Source: an uncultured Prevotellaceae bacterium (GTDB lineage Bacteria; Bacteroidota; Bacteroidia; Bacteroidales; Bacteroidaceae). From it: a stretch of 12,944 nucleotides of DNA. Shown here piece after piece: positions 1-6,678 of this stretch. The stretch lies in NCBI GenBank assembly GCA_947306845.1, contig CAMZHP010000065.1, positions 1 to 12,944 of the forward strand, written 5' to 3'. Under the pieces are notes generated by a model. The model had not been told where the DNA came from, made no database searches, and saw nothing but the letters and a program-made list of their open reading frames with translations. The number at the start of each line of letters is the position of its first letter. Positions within the stretch are counted from its first letter, which is position 1. A program made the translations under genes and the position numbers.

Positions 1-1
1 C

Positions 2-400
2 GCCTATGCGGGAATGGGTGAGCAACTGCCCAATATCTGCTATTACAATCAGGATTATCAGTTCCAACGTCCTTATAGCGACACCACCGCCAAGGTGATT
101 GATGACGAGGTGCTCAAGATGGTCAACGAGCAGTACGACCGTGCCAAGAAAATCCTGTTGGAGCACAAAGAGGGGCACAATGCCCTCGCCGAATTGCTCA
201 TCAGCCGCGAGGTGATCTTTGCTGAGGATGTGGAGCGCATCTTTGGAAAACGTCCTTGGGTGAGCCGCTCACAGGAAATCTTGCAGTTGGAAGAAAGCCC
301 TGAAACAACAGAGAAAGCAGAGACAACCGATATGCCCAAGTTGTCCGATTCATCCGACCAGTCTGACTCGTCCGAGAAATCTGAGAATCAAAAATCCTGA
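2..400 (+). CDS. ftsH: ATP-dependent zinc metalloprotease FtsH, C-terminal end (5' truncated by window)
   Basis: This is the last part of FtsH, the membrane-anchored AAA+ protease that degrades misassembled membrane proteins and some regulators. The frame is open to the left edge and reads AYAGMGEQLPNICYYN, then RPYSDTTAKVIDDEV and the helical stretch VNEQYDRAKKILLEHKEG. This order is typical of the end of the FtsH peptidase domain in Bacteroidetes. The ATG at 14 is internal, not the true start. The AAA module and the HEXXH zinc site lie outside the window. The last 40 or so residues form an acidic, Ser-rich tail (SDSSDQSDSSEKSE), as is common at FtsH C termini. The stop lies 4 nt before the cdsA start, and the ftsH-cdsA order is a familiar Bacteroidetes arrangement. 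The identification is secure from the conserved C-terminal block. Confidence 0.93.
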   Translation, partial: AYAGMGEQLPNICYYNQDYQFQRPYSDTTAKVIDDEVLKMVNEQYDRAKKILLEHKEGHNALAELLISREVIFAEDVERIFGKRPWVSRSQEILQLEESPETTEKAETTDMPKLSDSSDQSDSSEKSENQKS

Positions 401-404
401 TTCC

Positions 405-1256
405 ATGACCGAAAAACAACAAAACTTCATCGTAAGGACCATCACCGGGGTGCTTTTTGTAGCCATCCTGGTGACGTGTTTTTTCCGCGCAGAGTCGATG
501 GTCCTGCTTTTCGCGCTGATTACGGGACTGACCATTTGGGAATACGGCCGTTTGGTCAATGAATGGGATGATATCCAGGTCAACAGGTTCATCTCCACTG
601 TGGCCGGAGTGTATCTCTTCCTGGCCATGGCAGGATATTGCATGGGAATGACCTCGTCCACCGTCTTCATCCCATATCTCATCACCATTATTTATCTGAT
701 TATCTCCGAGTTGTTCACCAAGGCACCCAATCCCATCAACAACTGGGCATACACGATGCTCAGTCAGATGTATATCGCATTGCCGTTCTCCACCATCAAT
801 TTGCTCGCCTTTCAAACGACAGGAGGGGAGCAACAATACAATGCGCTGTTGCCACTGAGTATCTTTGTCTTCCTGTGGGTCAACGATTCTGGAGCCTATT
901 GCGTAGGCTCATTGATGGGTCGGCATAAACTTTTCCCAAGAGTATCGCCTGGAAAGACATGGGAGGGCTCTGTGGGCGGAGGATTGCTCGTGCTTGTGGC
1001 AGCAGCTGTCATCGGATGGCTCACTGGCGGTGAGACACACTCGCTGTCGGTTCCCGTATGGATGGGACTCGGTCTGGTAGTCGTGGTTTTCGGTACCCTA
1101 GGAGATCTTGTGGAGTCGCTCTTCAAACGGACTTTGGGTGTGAAGGACAGCGGAAATATCTTGCCTGGACACGGAGGAATGCTCGACCGCTTCGACTCGT
1201 CGCTCATGGCGATTCCCGCCGCCGTCATCTATCTCTACACCCTCTCCCTCTTCTAA
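405..1256 (+). CDS. cdsA: Phosphatidate cytidylyltransferase (CDP-diacylglycerol synthase)
   Basis: CdsA converts phosphatidic acid and CTP to CDP-diacylglycerol, the branch point for membrane phospholipids, and acts in the inner membrane. The 283-residue length is usual for the family. Hydrophobic segments run through most of the protein (about residues 12-27, 32-45, 62-82, 87-101, 120-136, 150-168, 191-206 and 210-222). Conserved motifs are SPGKTWEG at 181-188, GDLVESLFKR at 223-232, KDSG at 237-240 and PGHGGMLDRFDS at 244-255. The last three together make up the CDP-diglyceride synthetase signature. The start follows the ftsH stop by 4 nt, and the next gene begins 3 nt after its stop, so translation is probably coupled within one operon. 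No Shine-Dalgarno is evident, as is normal in this phylum. Confidence 0.95.
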   Translation: MTEKQQNFIVRTITGVLFVAILVTCFFRAESMVLLFALITGLTIWEYGRLVNEWDDIQVNRFISTVAGVYLFLAMAGYCMGMTSSTVFIPYLITIIYLIISELFTKAPNPINNWAYTMLSQMYIALPFSTINLLAFQTTGGEQQYNALLPLSIFVFLWVNDSGAYCVGSLMGRHKLFPRVSPGKTWEGSVGGGLLVLVAAAVIGWLTGGETHSLSVPVWMGLGLVVVVFGTLGDLVESLFKRTLGVKDSGNILPGHGGMLDRFDSSLMAIPAAVIYLYTLSLF

Positions 1257-1259
1257 CTC

Positions 1260-2360
1260 ATGCGGGTTATGTTCATCTTCTTCCTCTTGCTTGTACTGGG
1301 TGCCTTGGGCTATGTCTTGTGGCATGTATGGTGCGTGCTTCCATTCGCCAAGCCGTTGAAATGGCTCGCGGTGCTGCTGTTGGCAGCCATCCTTGTTTCC
1401 ATGTTCTTTTTCATCGGAGGAGGGCTTGACAAGATGCCGCTGAACATGGCTTCCGTGATGTATGAAATCTCCACGTCATCCATCATCGTATTGCTTTATC
1501 TTGTCTTGGTGTTCTTCCTCATGGACGTGGCGAGGTGTTGCCATTTGTTGCCTCGCAGCCTGTTTCATGAGAGTTGGGTCTCCACATTGTCCATTCTTGT
1601 CATTCTGACAGTGGTTTTTGTTGGAGGAAACATAAAATACCGCCACAAGGTGCGCGTGCCCCTGCAGCTCACCACAGAAAAGCCTATCGAAAGGGAATAC
1701 AAAATAGTCATGGTCAGTGACTTGCATATTGGCTATCATAACCGTCGGGCGGAACTGGCACGCTGGATAGACCTCATCAACGCGGAGCAGCCCGACTTCA
1801 TCCTGGTAGCGGGTGACATCATCGACATGAGCATGAGGCCTATCAGAGAGGAGAAGATGGCAGAGGAGTTCAGGAGACTCAAAGCCCCAGTGTACGCATG
1901 TCTGGGCAATCATGAATATTACAGTCAGGTTCCGGCGGCCAGGCTATTTTATAAGGAGGCAGGCATACGCCTGCTGAAGGATGAGTCCGAAATGGTCGAC
2001 AGCGTGATCACCATCGTGGGACGGGACGACCGCACCAATCCGTCGCGGAATCCTTTGGACAAGTTGGTGGGAAATGCTCCTGACAGTACCTATACCATCG
2101 TGCTCGACCACCAGCCTTATGAGTTGGAGCGCGCCGAACAGGCAAAGGTGGACTTTCAATTGAGCGGACATACCCACCGCGGACAGGTGTGGCCGATATC
2201 ATGGATTACCGATGCTATCTATGAATGTTCTTTCGGACCATGGAAGCGCGGAAATGCCCAATTCTATGTCAGTTCGGGACTCGGCATCTGGGGCGGTAAG
2301 TTCCGCATAGGTACACAGTCGGAATATGTTGTGGCCACATTGACACCTAAAAACATCTAG
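1260..2360 (+). CDS. Membrane-anchored metallophosphoesterase (YaeI/calcineurin-like family)
   Basis: This is a 366-residue protein with about four N-terminal transmembrane segments (near residues 3-22, 34-53, 72-90 and 107-122) followed by a calcineurin-like phosphoesterase domain. The metal-binding motifs are all present: SDLH at 153-156, GD at 185-186, GNHE at 216-219, a His in DHQP near 284, and GHTH at 303-306 in the context SGHTHRGQVWP. Related proteins such as E. coli YaeI are bimetal phosphodiesterases, some acting on lipid-linked phosphates. The substrate here is unknown. Its position directly behind cdsA (3 nt gap) and before an exported protein (8 nt gap) makes a role in envelope lipid metabolism plausible, but this is inference. 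The orientation of the catalytic domain relative to the membrane is not settled by the sequence alone. Confidence 0.88.
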   Translation: MRVMFIFFLLLVLGALGYVLWHVWCVLPFAKPLKWLAVLLLAAILVSMFFFIGGGLDKMPLNMASVMYEISTSSIIVLLYLVLVFFLMDVARCCHLLPRSLFHESWVSTLSILVILTVVFVGGNIKYRHKVRVPLQLTTEKPIEREYKIVMVSDLHIGYHNRRAELARWIDLINAEQPDFILVAGDIIDMSMRPIREEKMAEEFRRLKAPVYACLGNHEYYSQVPAARLFYKEAGIRLLKDESEMVDSVITIVGRDDRTNPSRNPLDKLVGNAPDSTYTIVLDHQPYELERAEQAKVDFQLSGHTHRGQVWPISWITDAIYECSFGPWKRGNAQFYVSSGLGIWGGKFRIGTQSEYVVATLTPKNI

Positions 2361-2368
2361 AACAAGTT

Positions 2369-3364
2369 ATGATTCATCAGTCAAGAATCCTCTTTTCCTT
2401 TTGCCTGGCTATGGCGGCTGTGATGATGCCATCGCAGATACGGGGTCAGGTGAAATTGCGTCCTGTCATTCCCCAGGGTGAGTACAACCAGACCATGCCT
2501 AAACCTTCCTCATTCCCTGTCATCCATGAGGTGCCCGTTGTTCATGAGGTGCCTGTCATCCATGAGGTGCCCGCGAGCAAGCCGTTGCCTGCTCAACGTG
2601 TGACAGAAGGGAAAGCCTTGACAGAAGGGAAAGCCTTGGCTGGACGGAAAACATATCCGGGAGGAAAAGCCTTGTCGGGCGGAAATGTTGAGACCTTCAA
2701 GGTAGAGGGCATCACCTTCCGCATGGTGAGGGTGAGGGGTGGACGTTACATCATGGGTGCCACAGATGAACAAGGAGAGGAGGCTGGTGATGACGAGCGC
2801 CCCGCACATGAGGTGGAAGTGTCTGACTTCTATATCGCTGAGACTGAGGTGACGCAGGAACTTTGGGAGGCAGTCATGGGATACAACCCTTCACATTTCA
2901 AAGGGGCTAAACTTCCTGTCGAAAGCATCAGATACCGGGATATCGATTTGTTTATGATGAAACTGGAGTTCTTTACAGGCATACATTTCAGACTGCCTTC
3001 AGAGGCGGAATGGGAATATGCCGCACGGGGAGGTGAACGGAGCAAGCACCCCAAATATGCCGGAAGCGATGACTATGAGGCTGTGGCATGGTATTGCAAC
3101 AACAGCGGAAACCACTCGCATGAGGTGGCGACCAAAGCCCCCAATGAGTTGGGAATCTTTGACATGAGCGGCAACGTGGAGGAGTGGTGCGAGGATGTCT
3201 GGAAACCTTACGCACTGGGCGCTGACGGAGAAAATGAGTCCAACGTGAGGGTGAGACGGGGCGGAGGCTTTCTCGACTTCGCTACCCATCTGAGAGTGTC
3301 TGACAGAAGGGGAGCCACCCATTCCATCTTCACCAATGACATCGGACTCAGACTGGCTTTCTGA
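2369..3364 (+). CDS. Exported SUMF1/FGE-fold protein lacking the catalytic cysteines
   Basis: This is a 331-residue protein with an N-terminal signal peptide (hydrophobic core about 7-22, ending near IRGQ), a low-complexity linker and a formylglycine-generating-enzyme-like domain (about 113-331). Domain hallmarks are GGRYIMG at 124-130, ETEVTQELWEAVMGYNP at 158-174, RLPSEAEWEYAARGG at 208-222, GIFDMSGNVEEWC at 262-274 and the terminal GLRLAF. Where true FGEs carry two catalytic Cys after the RGGS-like motif, this protein has RGGGFLDFATHLRVSDRRG. Formylglycine formation is therefore unlikely. Many Bacteroidetes use this fold non-catalytically, for example in GldK/GldJ-type lipoproteins, but no lipobox is clear here. 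The linker (about 50-108) is built from 6-residue repeats. It is the last gene of the ftsH-cdsA run. A structural or ligand-binding envelope role is likely; the exact function is unknown. Confidence 0.85.
   Translation: MIHQSRILFSFCLAMAAVMMPSQIRGQVKLRPVIPQGEYNQTMPKPSSFPVIHEVPVVHEVPVIHEVPASKPLPAQRVTEGKALTEGKALAGRKTYPGGKALSGGNVETFKVEGITFRMVRVRGGRYIMGATDEQGEEAGDDERPAHEVEVSDFYIAETEVTQELWEAVMGYNPSHFKGAKLPVESIRYRDIDLFMMKLEFFTGIHFRLPSEAEWEYAARGGERSKHPKYAGSDDYEAVAWYCNNSGNHSHEVATKAPNELGIFDMSGNVEEWCEDVWKPYALGADGENESNVRVRRGGGFLDFATHLRVSDRRGATHSIFTNDIGLRLAF
2519..2572 (+). repeat. Three in-frame 18-bp repeats (V-I/V-H-E-V-P)
   Basis: Three consecutive 18-bp units encode VIHEVP, VVHEVP and VIHEVP in the linker of the SUMF1-like protein. 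The first and third are identical at DNA level (GTCATCCATGAGGTGCCC). The unit length keeps frame, so copy-number changes would only lengthen or shorten the linker. Confidence 0.9.
2601..2636 (+). repeat. Exact 18-bp tandem duplication (T-E-G-K-A-L)
   Basis: TGACAGAAGGGAAAGCCT occurs twice back to back without a mismatch. Diverged relatives follow to about 2685 (GRKTYPGGKALSGG). Perfect identity suggests recent slippage or duplication in the same linker. Confidence 0.9.
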
Positions 3365-3385
3365 AAAACTTTTTGGCGACAAAGT

Positions 3386-3417
3386 TTTGATGTTTTCGAA
3401 ATAATCCCTATCTTTGC
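3386..3417 (+). promoter_or_regulatory. Bacteroidetes-type promoter for the corA leader
   Basis: The -33 element TTTG lies at 3386-3389 and the -7 element TATCTTTGC at 3409-3417, with 19 nt between. Both match the Bacteroidetes primary sigma factor consensus (TTTG...TAnnTTTG) exactly. Transcription should start near 3421-3425, giving a leader of about 165 nt before the corA ATG. Confidence 0.85.
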
Positions 3418-3428
3418 ACCCAATAAAG

Positions 3429-3449
3429 GAAATGGGCATGTCCCATTTC
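3429..3449 (+). other. Hairpin at the predicted 5' end of the corA mRNA
   Basis: GAAATGGG (3429-3436) and CCCATTTC (3442-3449) form a perfect 8-bp stem with a 5-nt loop, CATGT, just downstream of the predicted start site. It may protect the 5' end of the mRNA or act as the first element of the structured leader. No U-tract follows, so it is not a terminator. Confidence 0.65.
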
Positions 3450-3478
3450 TGTAAAAGTAATCTAATTTTTTAACATTT

Positions 3479-3520
3479 ATGGACGACTACCCGGCGGAAT
3501 ATTTGATTGCGCAGGCGTGA
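3479..3520 (+). CDS. Putative 13-codon leader peptide upstream of corA
   Basis: An ATG with a T/A-rich upstream context (TTTTTTAACATTT) opens a 13-codon ORF encoding MDDYPAEYLIAQA and ending in TGA at 3518-3520. It lies between the consensus promoter and corA. Its last codon and stop sit inside the 5' arm of a strong stem (3513-3521). The peptide begins with two Asp, then Pro and Glu. Acidic/Pro-rich starts of this kind destabilise translating ribosomes at low Mg2+ in the MgtL leader of enterobacteria. A short ORF like this can arise by chance. The argument rests on its placement relative to the promoter and the alternative stems, not on coding statistics. Confidence 0.45.
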   Translation: MDDYPAEYLIAQA

Positions 3521-3581
3521 GACGACAAAGCTGTTGATCCTCGCGCCTTGAGTTTATTTCACCACGCTAAAAACGCGGAGG
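3513..3581 (+). promoter_or_regulatory. Candidate switching leader of corA (mutually exclusive stems)
   Basis: Stem A pairs 3513-3521 (AGGCGTGAG) with 3540-3548 (CTCGCGCCT): nine base pairs including one G-U. It is capped by an inner stem 3523-3527/3532-3536 around the loop AAGC. Stem B pairs 3539-3545 (CCTCGCG) with 3574-3581 (CGCGGAGG) with one bulged G, hiding the purine-rich GGAGG 8 nt before the corA ATG. Both stems use 3540-3545, so they cannot coexist. CACGC at 3563-3567 could also pair with GCGTG at 3515-3519. The pairings are read directly; the switching role is inferred. It does not match the M-box riboswitch consensus as I know it. Confidence 0.5.
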
Positions 3582-3589
3582 AACAACAG

Positions 3590-4516
3590 ATGAGAACATA
3601 CTGGAACTATAATGAGGGCCTGACGCTGCTCAAAGAGTGGCAGCCTAACTGCTGGATTCAGGTGACTTGCCCCACGGACGAGGACCGCCAGCATCTGGAG
3701 AACGAATACAAAATCCCTGATTATTTCCTCACCGACATCAGTGATGCCGATGAGAGGGCGCGCTATGAGTACGACGACGGTTGGATGCTCATCATCCTCC
3801 GCATCCCCTATGTCAAGGAAATCAGGTCAAGAACACCTTACACCACCGTTCCGCTCGGCATCATCCATAAAAGAGACGTCACCATCACTGTTTGTTATTA
3901 CGAGACCAACATGATGATCGACTTCGTCAGCTATCAGCAAAAAAGGGGAGTGGGATTCACCGACTACGTCGATATGATCTTCCGCATTTTCCTTTCTTCG
4001 GCGGTGTGGTACCTCAAGCGACTCAAGCAAATCAACAGCCTTATAGAGAAAGCCAAGCGCAATCTGGACAAGGAGGTGAACAATGAGTCGCTTATCGGAC
4101 TGAGCAGGCTGCAAGACTCACTCACTTATTTCGCCACTTCCATCAGAGGAAACGAAAATCTCCTGGCCAAGCTGAAGTTCAAGTTGCAAATTGATGAGTT
4201 GGATGCAGACATGATTGAGGATGTCAACATCGAGATGACGCAGGCGAGGGAAACCACCAACATCTATTCCGACATCTTGGAGTCGACCATGGATACTTAT
4301 TCCAGCATCATCAACAATAATATGAACACGGTGATGCGTACCCTTACGTCTGTGACCATCATCATGATGTTCCCCACGCTCATCGCCAGCTTCTTCGGCA
4401 TGAACCTGATCAACGGCATGGAGAATCTGCAGGTGGGATTCCCTATCGCACTCATTATTTCCATTGCAGTATCAGGATTAATTTGGTGGCTTTTCAGACA
4501 CAAACGACTGATTTGA
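3590..4516 (+). CDS. corA: CorA-family divalent metal (Mg2+/Co2+) transporter
   Basis: CorA proteins are pentameric inner-membrane channels that import Mg2+, some also Co2+ or Ni2+. This 308-residue protein has a cytoplasmic alpha/beta and long-helix domain (to about 250). Two C-terminal transmembrane helices follow (about 253-271 and 284-303), with the signature GMN at 270-272 between them and a basic tail, RHKRLI. The loop after GMN reads LINGMEN rather than the classical MPEL, as in many non-enterobacterial members. I chose ATG 3590 over the in-frame TTG at 3548. The ATG is preceded at 8 nt by GGAGG, and the extra residues would overlap the structured leader. The gene is monocistronic, driven by the promoter at 3386-3417, and probably regulated through its leader. 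Specificity for Mg2+ over other metals is inferred. Confidence 0.9.
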   Translation: MRTYWNYNEGLTLLKEWQPNCWIQVTCPTDEDRQHLENEYKIPDYFLTDISDADERARYEYDDGWMLIILRIPYVKEIRSRTPYTTVPLGIIHKRDVTITVCYYETNMMIDFVSYQQKRGVGFTDYVDMIFRIFLSSAVWYLKRLKQINSLIEKAKRNLDKEVNNESLIGLSRLQDSLTYFATSIRGNENLLAKLKFKLQIDELDADMIEDVNIEMTQARETTNIYSDILESTMDTYSSIINNNMNTVMRTLTSVTIIMMFPTLIASFFGMNLINGMENLQVGFPIALIISIAVSGLIWWLFRHKRLI

Positions 4517-4551
4517 TAGTTTTTTTTAAAAAAATTAAAATTTAATTAGGA

Positions 4552-4578
4552 TTTTCCAATTGTTTTTTATAAGTTTGC
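4552..4578 (+). promoter_or_regulatory. Probable promoter of the DUF349 gene
   Basis: TAAGTTTGC at 4570-4578 matches the -7 element TAnnTTTG. The upstream element is poor: TTTT at 4552-4555, with shorter than usual spacing. Transcription would start near 4583. That lies inside the longest ORF, so the protein should start at 4623 or later. Confidence 0.55.
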
Positions 4579-4622
4579 ATTTTGATAAATGTGAACAATC
4601 GAATCATAAACCTAATTGTGAA

Positions 4623-6656
4623 ATGATGGACTCTCAAGACAATGCCCAAGTACAGGGCAACCCCGTAGAAGAGAATGGCGTAGTGGAAAACCCTAATGGT
4701 GCCGTGGAAGCAACCGAGACTGAGGTTCCCGCTCAAGTGGACAGTGCAGAGGCTGGCGCTCCTGTTGAGGAGGCTTTGCCCGTAGAGGAAACTCCTGCCG
4801 AGGAACCAACTCCCGCAGCCGAGGAACCTGCTCCTGTTGAGGAACCTGCTCCCGCCGAGGAATCTGCTCCCGTCGAGGAACCTGCACCTGCAGCTGAGGA
4901 ACCTGCTCCCAAGAAAGTGTACAAAACCAAGAAAGAAGTGCTTGAAAGAGTGACGGAATTGGCTCATGGGGAGGAAACACCAGCCAAAGATGAGATAGAC
5001 CTGCTCAAGACAATCTTCTACAAATTGTTGGTGGCTGACCGTGAGGAGGCTCTGAAAGCCTATATTGATGGAGGTGGCGATCCTGAGAAGTACCAAATTG
5101 TTCCCGATGAGGATGAGGAGAAGTTCAAGGCCGAGATGGGACTCATCAAGGAGAAGAGGTCGCGCGTTTTCCAGGAAATGGAAAAGGAAAAAGCCGACAA
5201 TCTCAAGAGAAAGCTTGAGATTATAGAGCGCATCAAGACGATGGTAGGCTCGCCTGAGAGTGCCAATAGGGCATATCAGGAGTTCAAGCGCCTTCAGACA
5301 GAGTGGAGGGAGATCAAAGCTGTGCCGGCAGAGCGTGCCAGTGAGCTTTGGAAAACCTACCAATATTACGTGGAGCAGTTCTACGACCAGATCCGCCTTA
5401 ATAGTGAGGCCCGTGAGTATGACTTCCGCAAGAATCTCGAGATTAAGACCAAGCTTTGCGAAGCTGCGGAGAAACTGGCAGAGGAACCTGATGTGATCAG
5501 TGCCTTCCATCAGTTGCAGGAGCTGCATCAGCAGTATCGTGAGGCAGGACCTGTGGCCAAGGAATTCCGCGAGCAGATGTGGTCGCGCTTCAAGGCTGCT
5601 TCCACGGTCATCAACAAGCGCCATCAGCAGCATTTCGAGAATCTCCGTTCACGTGAGGAGGAGAATCTGGCCCGAAAGACCGAACTTTGCGAGAAGTTGG
5701 AGGCCATCGCCAAGGAGGAGAACAAGGGAGCTGCCGACTGGGAGCGTCACACCCGTGAGATCATTGCCTTGCAGGCTGAATGGAAGACCATTGGGTTTGC
5801 ACCGCAGAAAATGAATGTGAAAATCTTTGAGCGTTTCCGTGCAGCATGCGACGATTTCTTCGGGCGCAAGACCCAGTTCTTCCGCGAGATGAAGAGCCGT
5901 TTCGCAGAGAATGCAGAGAAAAAACGCGCATTGGTAGAGCAGGCCAAGGCTCTTCAGGACAGCACAGACTGGAAAGCTACTGCTGACAAACTGACACAAC
6001 TGCAGCGTGAGTGGAAGACCATCGGTATGGTGCCCAAGAAACTGGGTGACCAGCTGTGGGCTGAATTCCTCGGCGCTTGCAACAAGTTCTTCGAGGCACG
6101 CAATGCTGCCACGGCAGGAACAAGGGGTGAGGAGCGCGAGAACCTGGCCAAGAAGCGTGATGTCATCGCAAGGCTGAAGGCCATTGCAGATGAGCCTGTC
6201 GATGACCTGCAGGAGGCAGTCCAGACGCTCGTCGATGAATACAACTCCATCGGCCATGTGCCTTTCCGCGACAAGGATAAGCTGTTCAAGGAATACAGAG
6301 AGGTGCTCGACAGACTCTATAAGGAACTGAATGTCTCCATCACCCGTCGTCGTCTCGACAACTACCGCAACAATCTGCACAACGTGGCAGAGAAGGGTGC
6401 CGGTGCCCTTGACAATGAGCGTACACGCCTGTTGCGCCGTTATGATAGTCTCAAACAGGAGATCCAGACTTACGAGAACAACCTCGGTTTCCTGAGTGTT
6501 TCCAGCAAGAAGGGCAGCAGCCTGATCGATGAGATGAACCGCAAGGTGCAGAAACTGAAGGACGAGCTGGAACTCGTCAGACAGAAGATCAAGGCTATTG
6601 ATGCCGAGGCGGAAGCCGAGACAGAGAACAATGCCGGTGATTCAGGCGAAGAGTAA
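4623..6656 (+). CDS. DUF349 repeat coiled-coil protein
   Basis: This is a 677-residue, highly charged cytoplasmic protein. Residues 47-96 are a Glu/Pro/Ala repeat tract (EEPAP-type). About five copies of the DUF349 unit follow near 195-262, 270-340, 350-425, 428-498 and 505-575. Each has the pattern of a W or Y followed by I-G-x-V-P and a helix ending in F/Y-F/Y (QAEWKTIGFAPQKM, QREWKTIGMVPKKL, VDEYNSIGHVPFRD). A coiled coil (about 597-660) contains LGFLSVSSKKG and closes the protein, as in other Bacteroidetes DUF349 proteins. The family's function is not established. I chose ATG 4623 (adjacent ATG at 4626 equally possible) over the in-frame ATG at 4560, because the likely promoter lies between them. 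The gene is monocistronic and ends at a strong terminator. Confidence 0.88.
   Translation: MMDSQDNAQVQGNPVEENGVVENPNGAVEATETEVPAQVDSAEAGAPVEEALPVEETPAEEPTPAAEEPAPVEEPAPAEESAPVEEPAPAAEEPAPKKVYKTKKEVLERVTELAHGEETPAKDEIDLLKTIFYKLLVADREEALKAYIDGGGDPEKYQIVPDEDEEKFKAEMGLIKEKRSRVFQEMEKEKADNLKRKLEIIERIKTMVGSPESANRAYQEFKRLQTEWREIKAVPAERASELWKTYQYYVEQFYDQIRLNSEAREYDFRKNLEIKTKLCEAAEKLAEEPDVISAFHQLQELHQQYREAGPVAKEFREQMWSRFKAASTVINKRHQQHFENLRSREEENLARKTELCEKLEAIAKEENKGAADWERHTREIIALQAEWKTIGFAPQKMNVKIFERFRAACDDFFGRKTQFFREMKSRFAENAEKKRALVEQAKALQDSTDWKATADKLTQLQREWKTIGMVPKKLGDQLWAEFLGACNKFFEARNAATAGTRGEERENLAKKRDVIARLKAIADEPVDDLQEAVQTLVDEYNSIGHVPFRDKDKLFKEYREVLDRLYKELNVSITRRRLDNYRNNLHNVAEKGAGALDNERTRLLRRYDSLKQEIQTYENNLGFLSVSSKKGSSLIDEMNRKVQKLKDELELVRQKIKAIDAEAEAETENNAGDSGEE
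4783..4911 (+). repeat. Degenerate 18-21-bp repeats encoding E-E-P-A-P units
   Basis: Variants of GAGGAACCTGCTCCC recur six to seven times, encoding the acidic/Pro linker of the DUF349 protein. Units differ by synonymous changes and by insertion of an extra Ala codon. In-frame expansion or contraction is therefore the likely mode of variation. Confidence 0.85.
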
Positions 6657-6678
6657 CACAAGTACAAGTCAAGTGACT

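Noticed and set aside
201..836. 211-codon minus-strand frame across ftsH/cdsA
   Set aside because: It runs opposite two secure genes and has no domain.
2369..3364. Calling the SUMF1-domain protein a sulfatase-activating enzyme
   Set aside because: Both catalytic cysteines are missing at the expected place after the RGGG motif, and no sulfatase is nearby.
3540..3560. Stem A of the corA leader as an intrinsic terminator
   Set aside because: The stem is strong, but the sequence after it (TGAGTTTATTTC) is interrupted and not a proper U-tract. Attenuation by termination remains a weaker alternative to the translational model.
3548..3589. TTG start giving CorA 14 extra residues
   Set aside because: The TTG lies in the 3' side of a strong stem. 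The ATG at 3590 has a purine-rich site at good spacing and gives a normal family N terminus.
4783..4911. Regular repeats that could suggest a CRISPR-like array
   Set aside because: The repeats are in frame, protein-coding (Glu-Glu-Pro-Ala-Pro), directly adjoining and without unique spacers.
4542..5633. 363-codon open frame on the minus strand opposite the DUF349 gene
   Set aside because: Its translation is Leu/Phe/Arg-rich low complexity with no recognisable domain. It mirrors the Glu/Lys-rich coding strand, whose codon bias removes stops in the antisense frame.
5649..6380. 243-codon minus-strand frame inside the DUF349 gene
   Set aside because: Same antisense artefact; no promoter, domain or independent start context.
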